From assembly GCF_003149745.1 (NCBI RefSeq), contig NZ_QGEG01000003.1:189473-253472 (forward strand): 64,000 nt of DNA. Direction: 5' to 3'. Each line of letters starts with the position of its first letter. The stretch's first letter is position 1. This DNA is from Flagellimonas aquimarina (GTDB taxonomy: Bacteria > Bacteroidota > Bacteroidia > Flavobacteriales > Flavobacteriaceae). A program made the translations under genes and the position numbers. This document shows, in pieces, positions 1 to 9,517 of the stretch. The notes beneath the pieces were generated by a model. The model saw only the letters and a program-made list of their open reading frames with translations, did no database searches and was not told the origin of the DNA.

Positions 1-28
1 TCATTATGAAAGGCAAAAATTTGAAAAC

Positions 29-727
29 ATGGAACTTAAAAAAAATCAAGAATTAGAACTGAAAAAAAACAGCGTGCTCTATTTCTCTATTGGAATGACA
101 GCAGTATTATTACTTGCTTATATTGCTTTGGAATGGAAAACCTTTTATGAGACTCCAGAGTTTGCTCAAAATTCAGAGAAATTAAACGATATAGATGAAG
201 TACTCCCTCCCATAACCATTAAATTACCGCCGCCGCCAAAAACTCAAACTCCACCTGTAATTGAAATTGTTGATGATGAGGAAAAAATCATCGAAACCAT
301 AATTGAGTCTACTGAAACAGACCAAGTCAAAGAAATTGCTGATATTGAAGACATTGAAGTTGCCAAGGATGATGTTCCTGACGAAGTATCTTTTATTGTA
401 ATCGAAGATGTCCCTGTTTTTCCCGGTTGTGAAAATGAGAGCGATAAAAGGGCTTGTTTTCAGGAAATGATGCAAAAACACATACGAAAGAATTTCCGTT
501 ATCCCGAGCCTGCACAAGATATGGGCTTGCAAGGACGTGTTAATTTAGTTTTTACCATCCAAAAAGATGGTAGTATAGGTAATGTTAGAATGCGTGGGCC
601 TCATAAAATTTTAGAAACGGAGGCTGCTAGAATCATTTCGAAACTACCAAAAATGACACCAGGAAAGCAACGGGGTACTCCGGTAAAAGTACCTTTTGCC
701 ATACCGATTACGTTTAAACTTCAATAA
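29..727 (+). CDS. Energy transducer TonB family protein
   Basis: TonB-type protein of 232 aa that would couple the inner-membrane proton-motive force (via ExbBD) to outer-membrane transporters. A hydrophobic segment at about residues 16-36 anchors it in the inner membrane. It is followed by a proline-rich stretch (about 60-80) and acidic repeats that would span the periplasm, then a C-terminal TonB domain from about residue 125 with the Bacteroidota-style VFPGCE opening, the YPEPAQ..GLQGRV segment and the closing PFAIPITFKL. No exbB or exbD is visible. The next gene converges on it across a shared terminator. Family assignment is firm; which receptor it serves is unknown. Confidence 0.9.
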   Translation: MELKKNQELELKKNSVLYFSIGMTAVLLLAYIALEWKTFYETPEFAQNSEKLNDIDEVLPPITIKLPPPPKTQTPPVIEIVDDEEKIIETIIESTETDQVKEIADIEDIEVAKDDVPDEVSFIVIEDVPVFPGCENESDKRACFQEMMQKHIRKNFRYPEPAQDMGLQGRVNLVFTIQKDGSIGNVRMRGPHKILETEAARIISKLPKMTPGKQRGTPVKVPFAIPITFKLQ

Positions 728-731
728 AAGC

Positions 732-763
732 AAAAAAACCACGCTTAAAGCGTGGTTTTTTTA
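732..763. terminator. Bidirectional Rho-independent terminator
   Basis: Inverted repeat ACCACGC-TTAAA-GCGTGGT flanked by an A-run on the left and a T-run on the right, so it can terminate both the tonB transcript (plus) and the hppA transcript (minus). It sits between the two convergent stop codons. Confidence 0.85.
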
Positions 764-784
764 TCTAAAAAGTTATTTTAAAAG

Positions 785-3172
785 CTATTCGTTGGATGCC
801 GCTTTATATGCATCCACCAATTTTTGAACCTCTTCTTTTGTAGCTCCTGTAAATTCTTTTATCTCTTCTTTTGCTTCTCCAGCAACTTCGTAAGTTGATG
901 TCACTACTGCCTTGTATAAACCTTCAGCTGTATTGCTCATTTCAACACGAACTTGTTTTTCAACAGGTACGCTCTCTTTCATTCCATCGGTAGTGATAGA
1001 GATTTTAGTGCCATCTTCTTTTAGTAAACTAACTTCATCAGCCGGAGCAAGACTCACCAAACTTGGTGCAATAACTAGGGCCACAACGGACATCAACTTC
1101 AATAAGATATTCAATGAAGGTCCAGAAGTATCTTTGAATGGATCACCAACCGTATCTCCGACAACAGCAGCCTTATGTGCATCAGAACCTTTACGTCCGT
1201 CAGATTCAATCATTTTCTTAGCGTTATCCCAAGCGCCACCTGCGTTTGATTGGAAAATAGCCATTAATACACCACAAGTAGTTACACCTGCAAGCAGACC
1301 ACCCAGCATTTCAGCACCCCCAATAAAACCAACAGCAACTGGAACAGCAATCGCCAATAATCCTGGCAACACCATTTCTTTAATAGAAGCTTTCGTAGAA
1401 ATATCTACACACTTGTCGTATTCTGCAAGTCCGTCTGCTGCATCAAAAGTTGCACGTTGTTCTGGAGTTGCTTTTGACATATCGGAATCAACTGCTCTCA
1501 TCACTTCAAGTGCAGCCTTCAATTGTGGAATATCTCTAAACTGACGACGCACCTCTTCGATCATTGCCATGGCAGCACGACCTACTGCATTCATAGATAA
1601 GGCAGAAAATACAAAGGGAAGCATTCCCCCTATTAAAAGACCAGCCATAATTTTTGGCTGAGATACATCGATAGAAGTTACGTTTGCCACTTTCATAAAA
1701 GCAGAAAACAAAGCTAAAGCTGTTAAAGCAGCAGAAGCAATTGCAAAACCTTTACCAATTGCAGCGGTAGTGTTACCCACAGCATCCAATTTATCAGTAC
1801 GTTCACGTACTTCTGGGTCTAACTCGGCCATTTCTGCAATACCACCAGCATTATCAGAAATCGGTCCGTAAGCATCAACAGCCAACTGGATTCCCGTGTT
1901 AGCTAACATACCTACTGCAGCAATTGCAATACCATATAAACCTGCGAAATGGTGTGATACCAATATAGCAGCAGCAATCAATAAAATAGGAATCATAGTA
2001 GACATCATACCTACACCTAAACCGGCTATAATGTTTGTTGCCGCTCCTGTTTCAGATTGACTAACAATTGAGTTTACAGGTTTTGTACCTGTACCTGTAT
2101 AATATTCTGTAATTTTTCCAACACCTAAACCTGCAACAAGACCAGCTAAGGTAGCCCAGAAGATTCCCATTGCTCCGAATGGTAAACCTTCCACGCTTTC
2201 AGGAATTAAAGCATGAATAATAAAGTAAGAAGCAACAACCATTAGGCCCGCTGAACCAAATTCACCAATATTCAATGCTGTCTGAGGGTTTCCACCATCT
2301 TTAACTCTAACAAAGAACGTTCCTATAATGGACATTAAAATACCTACCGCGGCCAAAACCAAAGGAAGGTAAACTGCACCCAAACCTGCAAAATCAGGCG
2401 TAATAATAAATGCTCCCAATACCATGGTACCTATAATAGAACCTACATAAGATTCAAATAAATCAGCTCCCATACCAGCAACATCGCCAACATTATCACC
2501 AACATTATCTGCAATAGTAGCTGGATTCAAAGGGTGGTCTTCAGGAATACCCGCCTCTACCTTACCAACTAAATCTGCACCTACATCCGCTGCTTTAGTA
2601 TAAATACCACCACCTACACGCGCAAAAAGTGCAATAGATGAAGCTCCCAATGAGAATCCAGAAAGTACATTTAATACCAAGCCCAAGTTTTCAGCACCAG
2701 GCCAAATAGATTGATATACTATAAATAAACCGCTAAGTCCTAAAACACCAAGACCTACAACACCTAATCCCATTACTGCACCACCTGCAAAAGCAACCTC
2801 TAATGCTTTTCCTAACGAAGTTTTCGCAGCTTGGGTTGTTCTAACATTTGCTTTTGTAGCAACCTTCATTCCTATAAAACCTGCCAAGGCCGAACAGATA
2901 GCTCCTACTACAAAGGAAAGGGCAACCATTCCGTTAGAACCCTCTTCGTTACTTCCTTTAAGGAATAAAAGGATAGCAACAGCGATTACGAAGATGCTCA
3001 ATATTTTATATTCTGCTTTAAGGAAAGACATTGCTCCATCAGCAATATTTTTAGCAATCCTTGCCATTTTAGTATCTCCTTCATCCTGCTTTCCAACCCA
3101 CATATTCTTTACGAATACAAAGATCAGTGCCACAATACCAAATGCGGGCAGAAATTTTACAATTAATTCCAT
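785..3172 (-). CDS. hppA: Membrane-bound ion-pumping pyrophosphatase, K+-dependent type
   Basis: Integral membrane pyrophosphatase of 795 aa that hydrolyses pyrophosphate and pumps H+ and/or Na+ across the inner membrane. Many hydrophobic segments are visible, with the substrate-site motifs [32 protein letters not shown] and the late cytoplasmic [17 protein letters not shown]. The GNTTAA segment (rather than GNTTKA) is what K+-dependent members carry. H+ versus Na+ specificity cannot be read with confidence. After the last membrane segment (about residue 705) there is a hydrophilic tail of roughly 85 residues rich in Lys and Glu, longer than the usual family end. The soluble pyrophosphatase gene lies just upstream on the same strand but is separated by a terminator. 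Confidence 0.95.
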   Translation of the reverse strand: MELIVKFLPAFGIVALIFVFVKNMWVGKQDEGDTKMARIAKNIADGAMSFLKAEYKILSIFVIAVAILLFLKGSNEEGSNGMVALSFVVGAICSALAGFIGMKVATKANVRTTQAAKTSLGKALEVAFAGGAVMGLGVVGLGVLGLSGLFIVYQSIWPGAENLGLVLNVLSGFSLGASSIALFARVGGGIYTKAADVGADLVGKVEAGIPEDHPLNPATIADNVGDNVGDVAGMGADLFESYVGSIIGTMVLGAFIITPDFAGLGAVYLPLVLAAVGILMSIIGTFFVRVKDGGNPQTALNIGEFGSAGLMVVASYFIIHALIPESVEGLPFGAMGIFWATLAGLVAGLGVGKITEYYTGTGTKPVNSIVSQSETGAATNIIAGLGVGMMSTMIPILLIAAAILVSHHFAGLYGIAIAAVGMLANTGIQLAVDAYGPISDNAGGIAEMAELDPEVRERTDKLDAVGNTTAAIGKGFAIASAALTALALFSAFMKVANVTSIDVSQPKIMAGLLIGGMLPFVFSALSMNAVGRAAMAMIEEVRRQFRDIPQLKAALEVMRAVDSDMSKATPEQRATFDAADGLAEYDKCVDISTKASIKEMVLPGLLAIAVPVAVGFIGGAEMLGGLLAGVTTCGVLMAIFQSNAGGAWDNAKKMIESDGRKGSDAHKAAVVGDTVGDPFKDTSGPSLNILLKLMSVVALVIAPSLVSLAPADEVSLLKEDGTKISITTDGMKESVPVEKQVRVEMSNTAEGLYKAVVTSTYEVAGEAKEEIKEFTGATKEEVQKLVDAYKAASNE

Positions 3173-3208
3173 AGTGTTATAGTTATTTTAAGAGTTTTTT
3201 AGTGGCAG

Positions 3209-3216
3209 CAAAAGTA
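3209..3216 (-). promoter_or_regulatory. Candidate Bacteroidota -7 box for hppA
   Basis: Read on the minus strand this is TACTTTTG, matching the Bacteroidota TAnnTTTG consensus, about 37 bp upstream of the hppA start. The -33 TTTG element is not clear, so this is tentative. Confidence 0.35.
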
Positions 3217-3233
3217 GTAAAATACAGACTAAT

Positions 3234-3267
3234 AAAAAAAATGCACTTTTGGAGACCAAAAGTGCAT
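3234..3267 (-). terminator. Rho-independent terminator downstream of ppa
   Basis: On the minus strand a perfect 12-bp stem ATGCACTTTTGG with a 3-nt loop is followed by seven T residues. It ends the ppa transcript, so ppa and hppA are probably separate transcription units despite being adjacent and codirectional. Confidence 0.85.
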
Positions 3268-3287
3268 AAATCTGTACTCAATTTTAC

Positions 3288-3815
3288 TTAAATTGTAAAG
3301 GTGCGCTTCTTTTTATGTTCGCTTTCTTCATAACGTTTAACGCATTGATGGTAAATATCTATTGCTTCATTAACATCTCCCCAACCACCTGTATCTACCT
3401 TCTTTTCTTCCAGATCCTTATATACCTGAAAAAAGTGCTCAATCTCTTTTAGTCGATGCGGATTTAAATCGCTTATATCATTTCTTTTGCTCCAAATAGG
3501 GTCAGAAACAGGAACACAAATAATTTTTTCATCAGGTCCTTTCTCATCGGTCATATGGAAAACCCCAATAGGCTTAACCTCCATCACCACCATTGGGTAA
3601 GTAGGTTCCGTGCCCAATACCAAAACATCTAAAGGATCTTTATCCAATGCTAAAGTTTCTGGGACAAAACCATAATCTCCTGGATACATCATTGATGAAA
3701 AAAGAGTTCTATCAAATCGAATCTTGTGTAACGTAAAATCATATTCGTATTTATTTCTGCTACCCTTTGGAATTTCTATAAGCACATCAAATGTAACTTC
3801 TTCTTTTTTAGACAT
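3288..3815 (-). CDS. ppa: Inorganic pyrophosphatase (family I, soluble)
   Basis: Cytosolic pyrophosphatase of 175 aa, the usual bacterial length. It shows IEIPKGSRNKYEYD near the N-terminus, the PGDYGFVPETLALDKDPLDVLVL metal-binding segment with the DxDPxD acidic motif, and KIICVPVSDP further on. It hydrolyses pyrophosphate released by biosynthetic reactions, the same substrate as the membrane pyrophosphatase encoded next door. This pairing suggests two modes of pyrophosphate removal, one wasting and one conserving the energy (inference). Confidence 0.95.
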   Translation of the reverse strand: MSKKEEVTFDVLIEIPKGSRNKYEYDFTLHKIRFDRTLFSSMMYPGDYGFVPETLALDKDPLDVLVLGTEPTYPMVVMEVKPIGVFHMTDEKGPDEKIICVPVSDPIWSKRNDISDLNPHRLKEIEHFFQVYKDLEEKKVDTGGWGDVNEAIDIYHQCVKRYEESEHKKKRTFTI

Positions 3816-3889
3816 TTTGAGGTTTTTGTTTTTGCAAAAATAGCCAGTATTGAGAGAATTATATAAAGAAATTGCTTTCTTAGTATTAA

Positions 3890-6385
3890 TTAAAAATTAA
3901 ATCCAAAAGTACCTGTAATACCAAATGGACGAGCGTCCGGATTATCCAAATAGTTTCCTCTGAAATTAAAATCGATCCTAAGGATCTTAAAGATGTTACC
4001 TATTCCAAATGAGTACTCCCAATAAATCTGATCTTCAGGTGCTATCAACGGAATATTGGATGGTGCATTCAAGGCTATGTTTTCATCTGAAAGTTGGCCC
4101 CATGCCCCTCGTATTCCAACAATCTCTCTAAGGTTTAACTTTCTCAATACAGGGATTCTTGAGAATAACCTTCCATTAAAATTATGTTCCAAATGTAAGG
4201 TGGCATAGGTATCCGTCACAAATTCATAAAAATCCAGATTGGGAAAGGTATTGTAAAGGGTAAAAAGAGTTTGGTTTCCAGGAACTACGCTCAATAAGCT
4301 TAATGGAACCTCTCCAAAAGTCTTACCTAGTTCCACACTGCTTGTCAATCTACCAAAACCACCAATTTGCCATGGTTGTCTGTATGAGAATTGAATTTTC
4401 TCATAGTCAAAATCGCTTTCCAAAAATCCCCGTACACCCTTGGTATAGTTTAGGAGCAGCGTGCTATGATCGTCATTTATGTTCGCCCGTTCCACTCCAT
4501 AACCTATGGTTCGTTTTCCCGGGGTATATATTAAGGTAGTATTAAGATCAAATTGTTTTACTTCTGAAGAAATACCCGATGGGGACTCTGGATCTAAATA
4601 GTCTAGGCCAAATGCATCTGGTAAAGCTGAGCTCAATGTCCTGAAAGACCCTCCCAATCTCACTCTAAAGTTCTTTACGGGCTCAACTTCAAAATTTAGG
4701 GTCGATAGATTTATATTGGTCAACCGATCATTGGCGCCAACTGTGACCAAAGATGATGAGGCAATACTTCTTCCCAATACATCATTGGTGCTTGTAAGGC
4801 TTAATCCCAGTTGTTCAATATCCCTCCGGTTACCTCCTGAGAAAATCAATCTTGATTTTCTATCCAGCAAAAATTTAGCTGAGAAACCATGTTTTGCTTT
4901 TTTATCTGTAAATCCGTAGGCCATATACCCTTCCAGCCTCCAGGTATCATTCTGTCCAAAATAGGTTCTTGCACCCAGTCTTACACGAGTTCCTTCGGCG
5001 TCATTGAATCCGAGAACGCTGTAAATATTTCCTATATCAAGATTCCACTTATCTATTTCTATATAGCCAGACCCCAGTATACTTACAATGTCATAATAGG
5101 TCCTGAACTTGGGAACGGTTTTTAGCGTATCGAGCAATTTAAATATCCCTGACTCGTCCTCATTGAGTGTTTCTAGACGAGCATTTTTCCAGAATGTGCT
5201 ATCTCTTGAAAAAACCCTTGGGTCATAGGGGTCAGATTCAGCTTTGTAAAACTCTTCGGGGCGGTTTGTATCAAACTTATAATTATCAAATACCGTTGTT
5301 CGTTTACCATAAACACCCCGTGATTTCTCCTTTTTAGAAAAACTAAAATCACTCAGCATATAATCTCTTTTGAGCAAAAAAACCGAATCATTCACTACAT
5401 CAAAATCTTGTTCAATATAGATTTCCTTTACCCAATTTATATTGGCACTTTTAGTTACTTGAAGGTTGATTTTTTTGATGGCATAAGTAGTATCACTGAC
5501 CCAAAAATCTCCCTTGAAAGTGAGTTCGTTTTTTCGTCTAGGGTAGTAAATTATGTTGTAGCACCATTTGTTATCAATAAATGTGCTATCTGACAGGACA
5601 TAGTTGTAAGTATCCACTCCTGTTTTGGAGAGCGGACTGGTAAAGCTTTTATCAAAAAACTTTAGATAATTATCATAAATGTCATAGTCTGAGTACAGAT
5701 CTTCCACAAAAGCGGTAATGGCCTGATTTCCACTAAAACCAGAGTTTTTGTTGCCGAGTACATCTTCTTTTTCTTCATCTATGATATTGTCACCATATAT
5801 TTTGGAGAAACTTTCATTTAAAAACATAGGTAGGTAGGTCTTGCCAGTGATTCTTGAAGTATCCAAGTCCTCAAACATAAACTCCAATCCTTTAAAGAGT
5901 TTACTCTTGATCAAGGCACTGTCTATGGTATTCAGATCAAATTCTACCTTTTCATACTTGTCGTATTGATACTGCTTAAATTTTCGAACTCCATTTTCCC
6001 GCTTCTTTGCCCAGATTTTTTTCAGTATTTCTATTGCAGGATTGTTCTTTTTAGATTGCTTGCCCGTGTAAACAATAACTTCTTTAAGCTGTTCCGCAGA
6101 TTCTTGCAAAGCAATCTCCATATTGTAATTTACCTTCTGGTCCAATACAATTTCTTTGGTCTCATAACCAATAAAAGAAACAAGAATTGTGCTATATGTT
6201 TCATCCGATTCTAGATAAAAACGACCATTGTCATTGGTAATGGTTCCTTCAGAAGAGTCTTTAAAAATAATATTGGCAAAAGCAATTGGTGAACCTGTTT
6301 CATCAATTACGATACCGCCAACCTTTGTCTGGGAAAAAGCAAAAAAACAAGACGAGAAGAAAAAAATAAAAAGGAATCTTTTCAT
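3890..6385 (-). CDS. DUF5686 / carboxypeptidase-regulatory-like outer-membrane protein
   Basis: Protein of 831 aa with an N-terminal signal peptide (cleavage near FAFSQT, residue about 19). A carboxypeptidase-regulatory-like beta-sandwich follows at about residues 22-100 (GGIVIDETGSPIAFANIIFKDS pattern). The long remainder fits DUF5686 and ends in beta-strand-rich sequence with a terminal aromatic, FGFNF, as expected of an outer-membrane barrel. The family is common in Bacteroidota and its function is not established. The gene stands alone: the gene upstream (pdhB) ends in its own terminator. Confidence 0.85.
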   Translation of the reverse strand: MKRFLFIFFFSSCFFAFSQTKVGGIVIDETGSPIAFANIIFKDSSEGTITNDNGRFYLESDETYSTILVSFIGYETKEIVLDQKVNYNMEIALQESAEQLKEVIVYTGKQSKKNNPAIEILKKIWAKKRENGVRKFKQYQYDKYEKVEFDLNTIDSALIKSKLFKGLEFMFEDLDTSRITGKTYLPMFLNESFSKIYGDNIIDEEKEDVLGNKNSGFSGNQAITAFVEDLYSDYDIYDNYLKFFDKSFTSPLSKTGVDTYNYVLSDSTFIDNKWCYNIIYYPRRKNELTFKGDFWVSDTTYAIKKINLQVTKSANINWVKEIYIEQDFDVVNDSVFLLKRDYMLSDFSFSKKEKSRGVYGKRTTVFDNYKFDTNRPEEFYKAESDPYDPRVFSRDSTFWKNARLETLNEDESGIFKLLDTLKTVPKFRTYYDIVSILGSGYIEIDKWNLDIGNIYSVLGFNDAEGTRVRLGARTYFGQNDTWRLEGYMAYGFTDKKAKHGFSAKFLLDRKSRLIFSGGNRRDIEQLGLSLTSTNDVLGRSIASSSLVTVGANDRLTNINLSTLNFEVEPVKNFRVRLGGSFRTLSSALPDAFGLDYLDPESPSGISSEVKQFDLNTTLIYTPGKRTIGYGVERANINDDHSTLLLNYTKGVRGFLESDFDYEKIQFSYRQPWQIGGFGRLTSSVELGKTFGEVPLSLLSVVPGNQTLFTLYNTFPNLDFYEFVTDTYATLHLEHNFNGRLFSRIPVLRKLNLREIVGIRGAWGQLSDENIALNAPSNIPLIAPEDQIYWEYSFGIGNIFKILRIDFNFRGNYLDNPDARPFGITGTFGFNF

Positions 6386-6483
6386 GTTTTGATATGTGTA
6401 GCATTAGGAAATCCCAAGTAGGATTTTCAGAAGTGCATGGTCAATTTGGTTTAAAAGTAATTTCTTATCAAAAACTATTCCTT

Positions 6484-6515
6484 AAAAAAGCCTCGTCAAC
6501 TTTTGTTGAAGAGGC
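6484..6515 (-). terminator. Rho-independent terminator downstream of pdhB
   Basis: Minus-strand stem GCCTCTTCAAC / GTTGACGAGGC (one mismatch) with an AAAA loop and a six-T tail, 27 bp beyond the pdhB stop. Confidence 0.85.
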
Positions 6516-6541
6516 TAATATACTTTACAAAAGTAAGTATG

Positions 6542-7519
6542 TTACTTATATAACACTTTCTTAACAGCTTTAATCACATCTTCATGATTTGGTAACCATT
6601 CAGCCAAAAGAACTGGAGAATACGGTGCAGGTGTATCCGCAGTGTTTATTTTTACAATTGGCGCATCTAAATAATCAAATGCCTTGTCCTGAACTTGATA
6701 TGTAATCTCTGTAGCAACATTGCCAAAAGGCCAGGCTTCTTCCAAAACTACAAGCCTGTTGGTTTTCTTTACTGAGTTTAAAATCGCGTCATAATCCATT
6801 GGACGAACAGTACGCAAGTCAATAATCTCACAACTGATTCCTTCTTTTTGAAGTTCATCCGCAGCTTTGTATGCTTCTTTTATAATTTTTCCGAAAGAAA
6901 CAATGGTAACATCTGTTCCCTCTCTTTTGATATCTGCAACACCAATTGGAATAGTAAATTCTCCTTCGGGCACTTCTCCCTTGTCTCCATACATCTGTTC
7001 CGATTCCATAAAAATCACAGGATCATCATCTCGGATAGCGGATTTTAGTAATCCCTTTGCATCGGCCGGATTGGATGGCACAACAACTTTTAGTCCTGGG
7101 CAATTGGCATACCAACTCTCAAAAGCTTGGGAATGTGTTGCAGCTAACTGTCCAGCAGATGCGGTTGGTCCCCTAAAAACTATGGGACATGGAAACTGGC
7201 CTGCAGACATTTGTCTAATTTTGGCAGCATTATTTATGATTTGGTCAATCCCTACCAAAGCAAAGTTAAAAGTCATGAATTCAATAATCGGTCGATTTCC
7301 GATCATTGCAGAACCCACACCAATACCTGAAAAACCTAATTCAGAAATAGGGGTATCAATTACACGTTCTGGTCCAAATTCATCAAGCATTCCTTTAGAA
7401 GCTTTATAGGCTCCATTATACTCTGCAACTTCTTCACCCATCAAGTATATGGAATCATCTTTTCGCATCTCCTCGGACATTGCCTGTTGGATAGCTTCTC
7501 TAAACTGTAGTGTTTTCAT
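6542..7519 (-). CDS. pdhB: Pyruvate dehydrogenase E1 component subunit beta
   Basis: Beta subunit of the thiamine-dependent E1 component of pyruvate dehydrogenase (325 aa, normal length). It opens with LQFREAIQQAMSEEM and the E-E-V-A-E-Y-N-G-A-Y-K cofactor-loop region, with GCP-like FRGPTASAGQLAATHSQAFESW in the middle and the C-terminal transketolase-C domain (VVLEEAWPFGNVATEI). The alpha subunit gene is not adjacent; in this group pdhA commonly sits elsewhere with the E2 gene. A branched-chain 2-oxoacid dehydrogenase beta subunit is the main alternative, but similarity to pyruvate-type E1 beta is stronger by eye. Confidence 0.9.
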   Translation of the reverse strand: MKTLQFREAIQQAMSEEMRKDDSIYLMGEEVAEYNGAYKASKGMLDEFGPERVIDTPISELGFSGIGVGSAMIGNRPIIEFMTFNFALVGIDQIINNAAKIRQMSAGQFPCPIVFRGPTASAGQLAATHSQAFESWYANCPGLKVVVPSNPADAKGLLKSAIRDDDPVIFMESEQMYGDKGEVPEGEFTIPIGVADIKREGTDVTIVSFGKIIKEAYKAADELQKEGISCEIIDLRTVRPMDYDAILNSVKKTNRLVVLEEAWPFGNVATEITYQVQDKAFDYLDAPIVKINTADTPAPYSPVLLAEWLPNHEDVIKAVKKVLYK

Positions 7520-7621
7520 TAAGTAGTGCTAATAATATTAGTTGGTGCGTATAAAAATGCAAGCAAAAATAGGAAAATATACAAGAATAATAAGGTGGTA
7601 AAAACTAAAAAAAAGAACAAA

Positions 7622-7645
7622 ATTTATTATGCATGCATAATAAAT
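7622..7645. promoter_or_regulatory. 24-bp perfect palindrome, putative operator between pdhB and etfB
   Basis: A perfect 24-bp palindrome centred on GCATGC with core TTATGCATGCATAA lies mid-way between the divergent pdhB and etfB genes. It ends 16 bp before the candidate etfB -7 box, so a bound protein would overlap the -33 region. The same core recurs at 41025-41040. ATGCATGCAT-like operators are typical of some MarR-family regulators (family knowledge); no such regulator is in the window. Confidence 0.6.
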
Positions 7646-7661
7646 ATCAGATTTTTATGGC

Positions 7662-7669
7662 TATCTTTG
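7662..7669 (+). promoter_or_regulatory. Candidate -7 box for etfBA
   Basis: TATCTTTG matches TAnnTTTG, 22 bp before the etfB start codon. The expected -33 region falls inside the 24-bp palindrome. Confidence 0.45.
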
Positions 7670-7691
7670 AAGCGTTAAACGTAAAGAAAAT

Positions 7692-8438
7692 ATGAAGATT
7701 TTAGTTTGCATTAGCAACGTACCGGACACCACTTCTAAAATCAATTTTGCGGAAGGGGATACCAAGTTTGATACAAACGGCGTACAATTTGTGATTAATC
7801 CCAATGATGAATTCGGATTAACCCGTGCCATGTGGTTTAAAGAAAAACAAGGAGCTGCAGTTCACGTGGCAACGGTAGGTGGAGTACAAACAGAGCCCAC
7901 AATACGAAAAGCACTTGCCATTGGGGCAGACGAAGCCATTCGAATAAACGCAGAACCAACTGATGGCTTTTTTGTTGCAAGACAATTGGCTGAAGTAGTA
8001 AAAAATGGCGGATATGACTTGGTCATTGCCGGAAGGGAATCCATAGATTATAATGGTGGCATGGTTCCTGGAATCTTGGCCACACTCCTAGATATGAATT
8101 TTGTGAACACTTGTATAGGTCTAGAAGTTGATGATAACGGCGCTACTGCCATGCGGGAGATTGATGGAGGAAAAGAAAAAATAAGCACTTCTCTTCCTTT
8201 GGTAATTGGAGGCCAAAAAGGATTGGTTGAAGAGAGTGACCTGCGCATTCCCAATATGCGTGGAATAATGATGGCTAGAAAAAAAGCATTAAATGTGGTT
8301 GAGCCAATAGATGCCCCAAAACTAACCAACGATCAAAAATTTGAAAAACCTGCTGCCAAGGGACCCGTTAAATTGGTTGATGCGGAAAATGTTGGAGAGT
8401 TAGTGAACCTATTACACAACGAAGCTAAGGTGATTTAA
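7692..8438 (+). CDS. etfB: Electron transfer flavoprotein subunit beta
   Basis: Beta subunit (248 aa) of the heterodimeric electron transfer flavoprotein that takes electrons from acyl-CoA and other flavin dehydrogenases to the quinone pool. Visible are the N-terminal MKILVCISNVPDT, the INPNDEFGLTRA segment, the AMP/FAD-domain stretch AGRESIDYNGGMVPGILA and the C-terminal arm that wraps the alpha subunit. The alpha gene follows after 20 bp, so the two form an operon. The promoter region carries a perfect palindrome, suggesting regulated expression linked to fatty-acid or amino-acid oxidation (inference). Confidence 0.95.
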   Translation: MKILVCISNVPDTTSKINFAEGDTKFDTNGVQFVINPNDEFGLTRAMWFKEKQGAAVHVATVGGVQTEPTIRKALAIGADEAIRINAEPTDGFFVARQLAEVVKNGGYDLVIAGRESIDYNGGMVPGILATLLDMNFVNTCIGLEVDDNGATAMREIDGGKEKISTSLPLVIGGQKGLVEESDLRIPNMRGIMMARKKALNVVEPIDAPKLTNDQKFEKPAAKGPVKLVDAENVGELVNLLHNEAKVI

Positions 8439-8458
8439 GAATTAGAATCTAAAAAAAT

Positions 8459-9427
8459 ATGTCAGTATTAGTTTATACCGAATCCGATAAAGGAAAATTT
8501 AAAAAAAACGCATTAGAAGTAGCTTCTTATGCCCATAATGTAGCTCAAGAACTTGGCACAAACGTTACCGCTGTTACCATCAATGCAGATGACGATGCTT
8601 CATTAGGTAATTATGGAGTTTCCAAAGTGCTCAAGGTTACCAATGACCAATTGGATACCTTCAATGCAAAAGCTTATGCAAATACAATTGCTCAAGCGGT
8701 AGAAGCAGAAAATGCCAAAGTCATTATCATCAGTTCAAGTGCCGACACCAAATTTTTAGGGCCCATTCTAACTGCAAAATTAAATGCAGGCTATGTCCCC
8801 AATGTTGTTGCCGCTCCAGATAGCACTTCTCCTTTCGTGGTGAAAAGAACAGCTTTCAGTAATAAGGGTTTTGCCCATACCGAAATCTCTTCGGAAACCA
8901 AAATTGTTGGAGTATCAAATAATGCATATGGCGTTCATGAAAACACCGTTTCCGCATCAATAGAAAGTTTTGACCCTGTGCTGGGAGATTCAGATTTTAC
9001 CACCAAATCCATTGAAATAGACAAAGTTGTTGGTAAGGCCACTATTGCAGATGCAGATGTTGTTGTTTCAGGAGGGCGAGGACTCAAAGGCCCAGAAAAC
9101 TGGGGAATGATTGAAGAATTGGCAGAGGTACTTGGTGCCGCAACCGCTTGTTCTAAACCTGTATCAGACTTAGGATGGCGTTCTCACGGTGAACATGTTG
9201 GACAAACCGGCAAACCTGTAGCCAGTAATTTATATATAGCAATTGGTATCTCTGGAGCTATTCAGCATTTGGCTGGAGTAAGTGCTTCAAAAACCAAAGT
9301 AGTGATCAACAATGACCCTGAGGCGCCGTTCTTTAAGGCGGCAGATTATGGAATTGTTGGTGATGCCTTTGAGGTGGTGCCGAAACTCATCGAAAAATTA
9401 AAGGAATTTAAAGCCCAAAACGCTTAA
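8459..9427 (+). CDS. etfA: Electron transfer flavoprotein subunit alpha
   Basis: FAD-binding alpha subunit (322 aa). The C-terminal FAD domain is clear: SGGRGLKGPENWGM, then DLGWRSHGEHVGQTGK, the SGAIQHLAG loop, and NNDPEAPFFKAADYGIVGD near the end. The N-terminal domain (about 1-190) matches the less conserved alpha domain. It is translated with etfB and followed by a strong terminator, so etfBA is a two-gene operon. Confidence 0.95.
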   Translation: MSVLVYTESDKGKFKKNALEVASYAHNVAQELGTNVTAVTINADDDASLGNYGVSKVLKVTNDQLDTFNAKAYANTIAQAVEAENAKVIIISSSADTKFLGPILTAKLNAGYVPNVVAAPDSTSPFVVKRTAFSNKGFAHTEISSETKIVGVSNNAYGVHENTVSASIESFDPVLGDSDFTTKSIEIDKVVGKATIADADVVVSGGRGLKGPENWGMIEELAEVLGAATACSKPVSDLGWRSHGEHVGQTGKPVASNLYIAIGISGAIQHLAGVSASKTKVVINNDPEAPFFKAADYGIVGDAFEVVPKLIEKLKEFKAQNA

Positions 9428-9453
9428 TTTTTGTTAATTTGCCCTTTGCAAGG

Positions 9454-9499
9454 GGCTGTTCAGATAACTGGTAATGCCGCTATTTGAACAGCCTTTTTT
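9454..9499 (+). terminator. Rho-independent terminator after etfA
   Basis: Stem GGCTGTTCA ... TGAACAGCC separated by a 22-nt loop and followed by six T residues; lies between etfA and the nuclease-family gene. Confidence 0.8.
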
Positions 9500-9517
9500 G
9501 GTTTTAGGAAGATAAAT

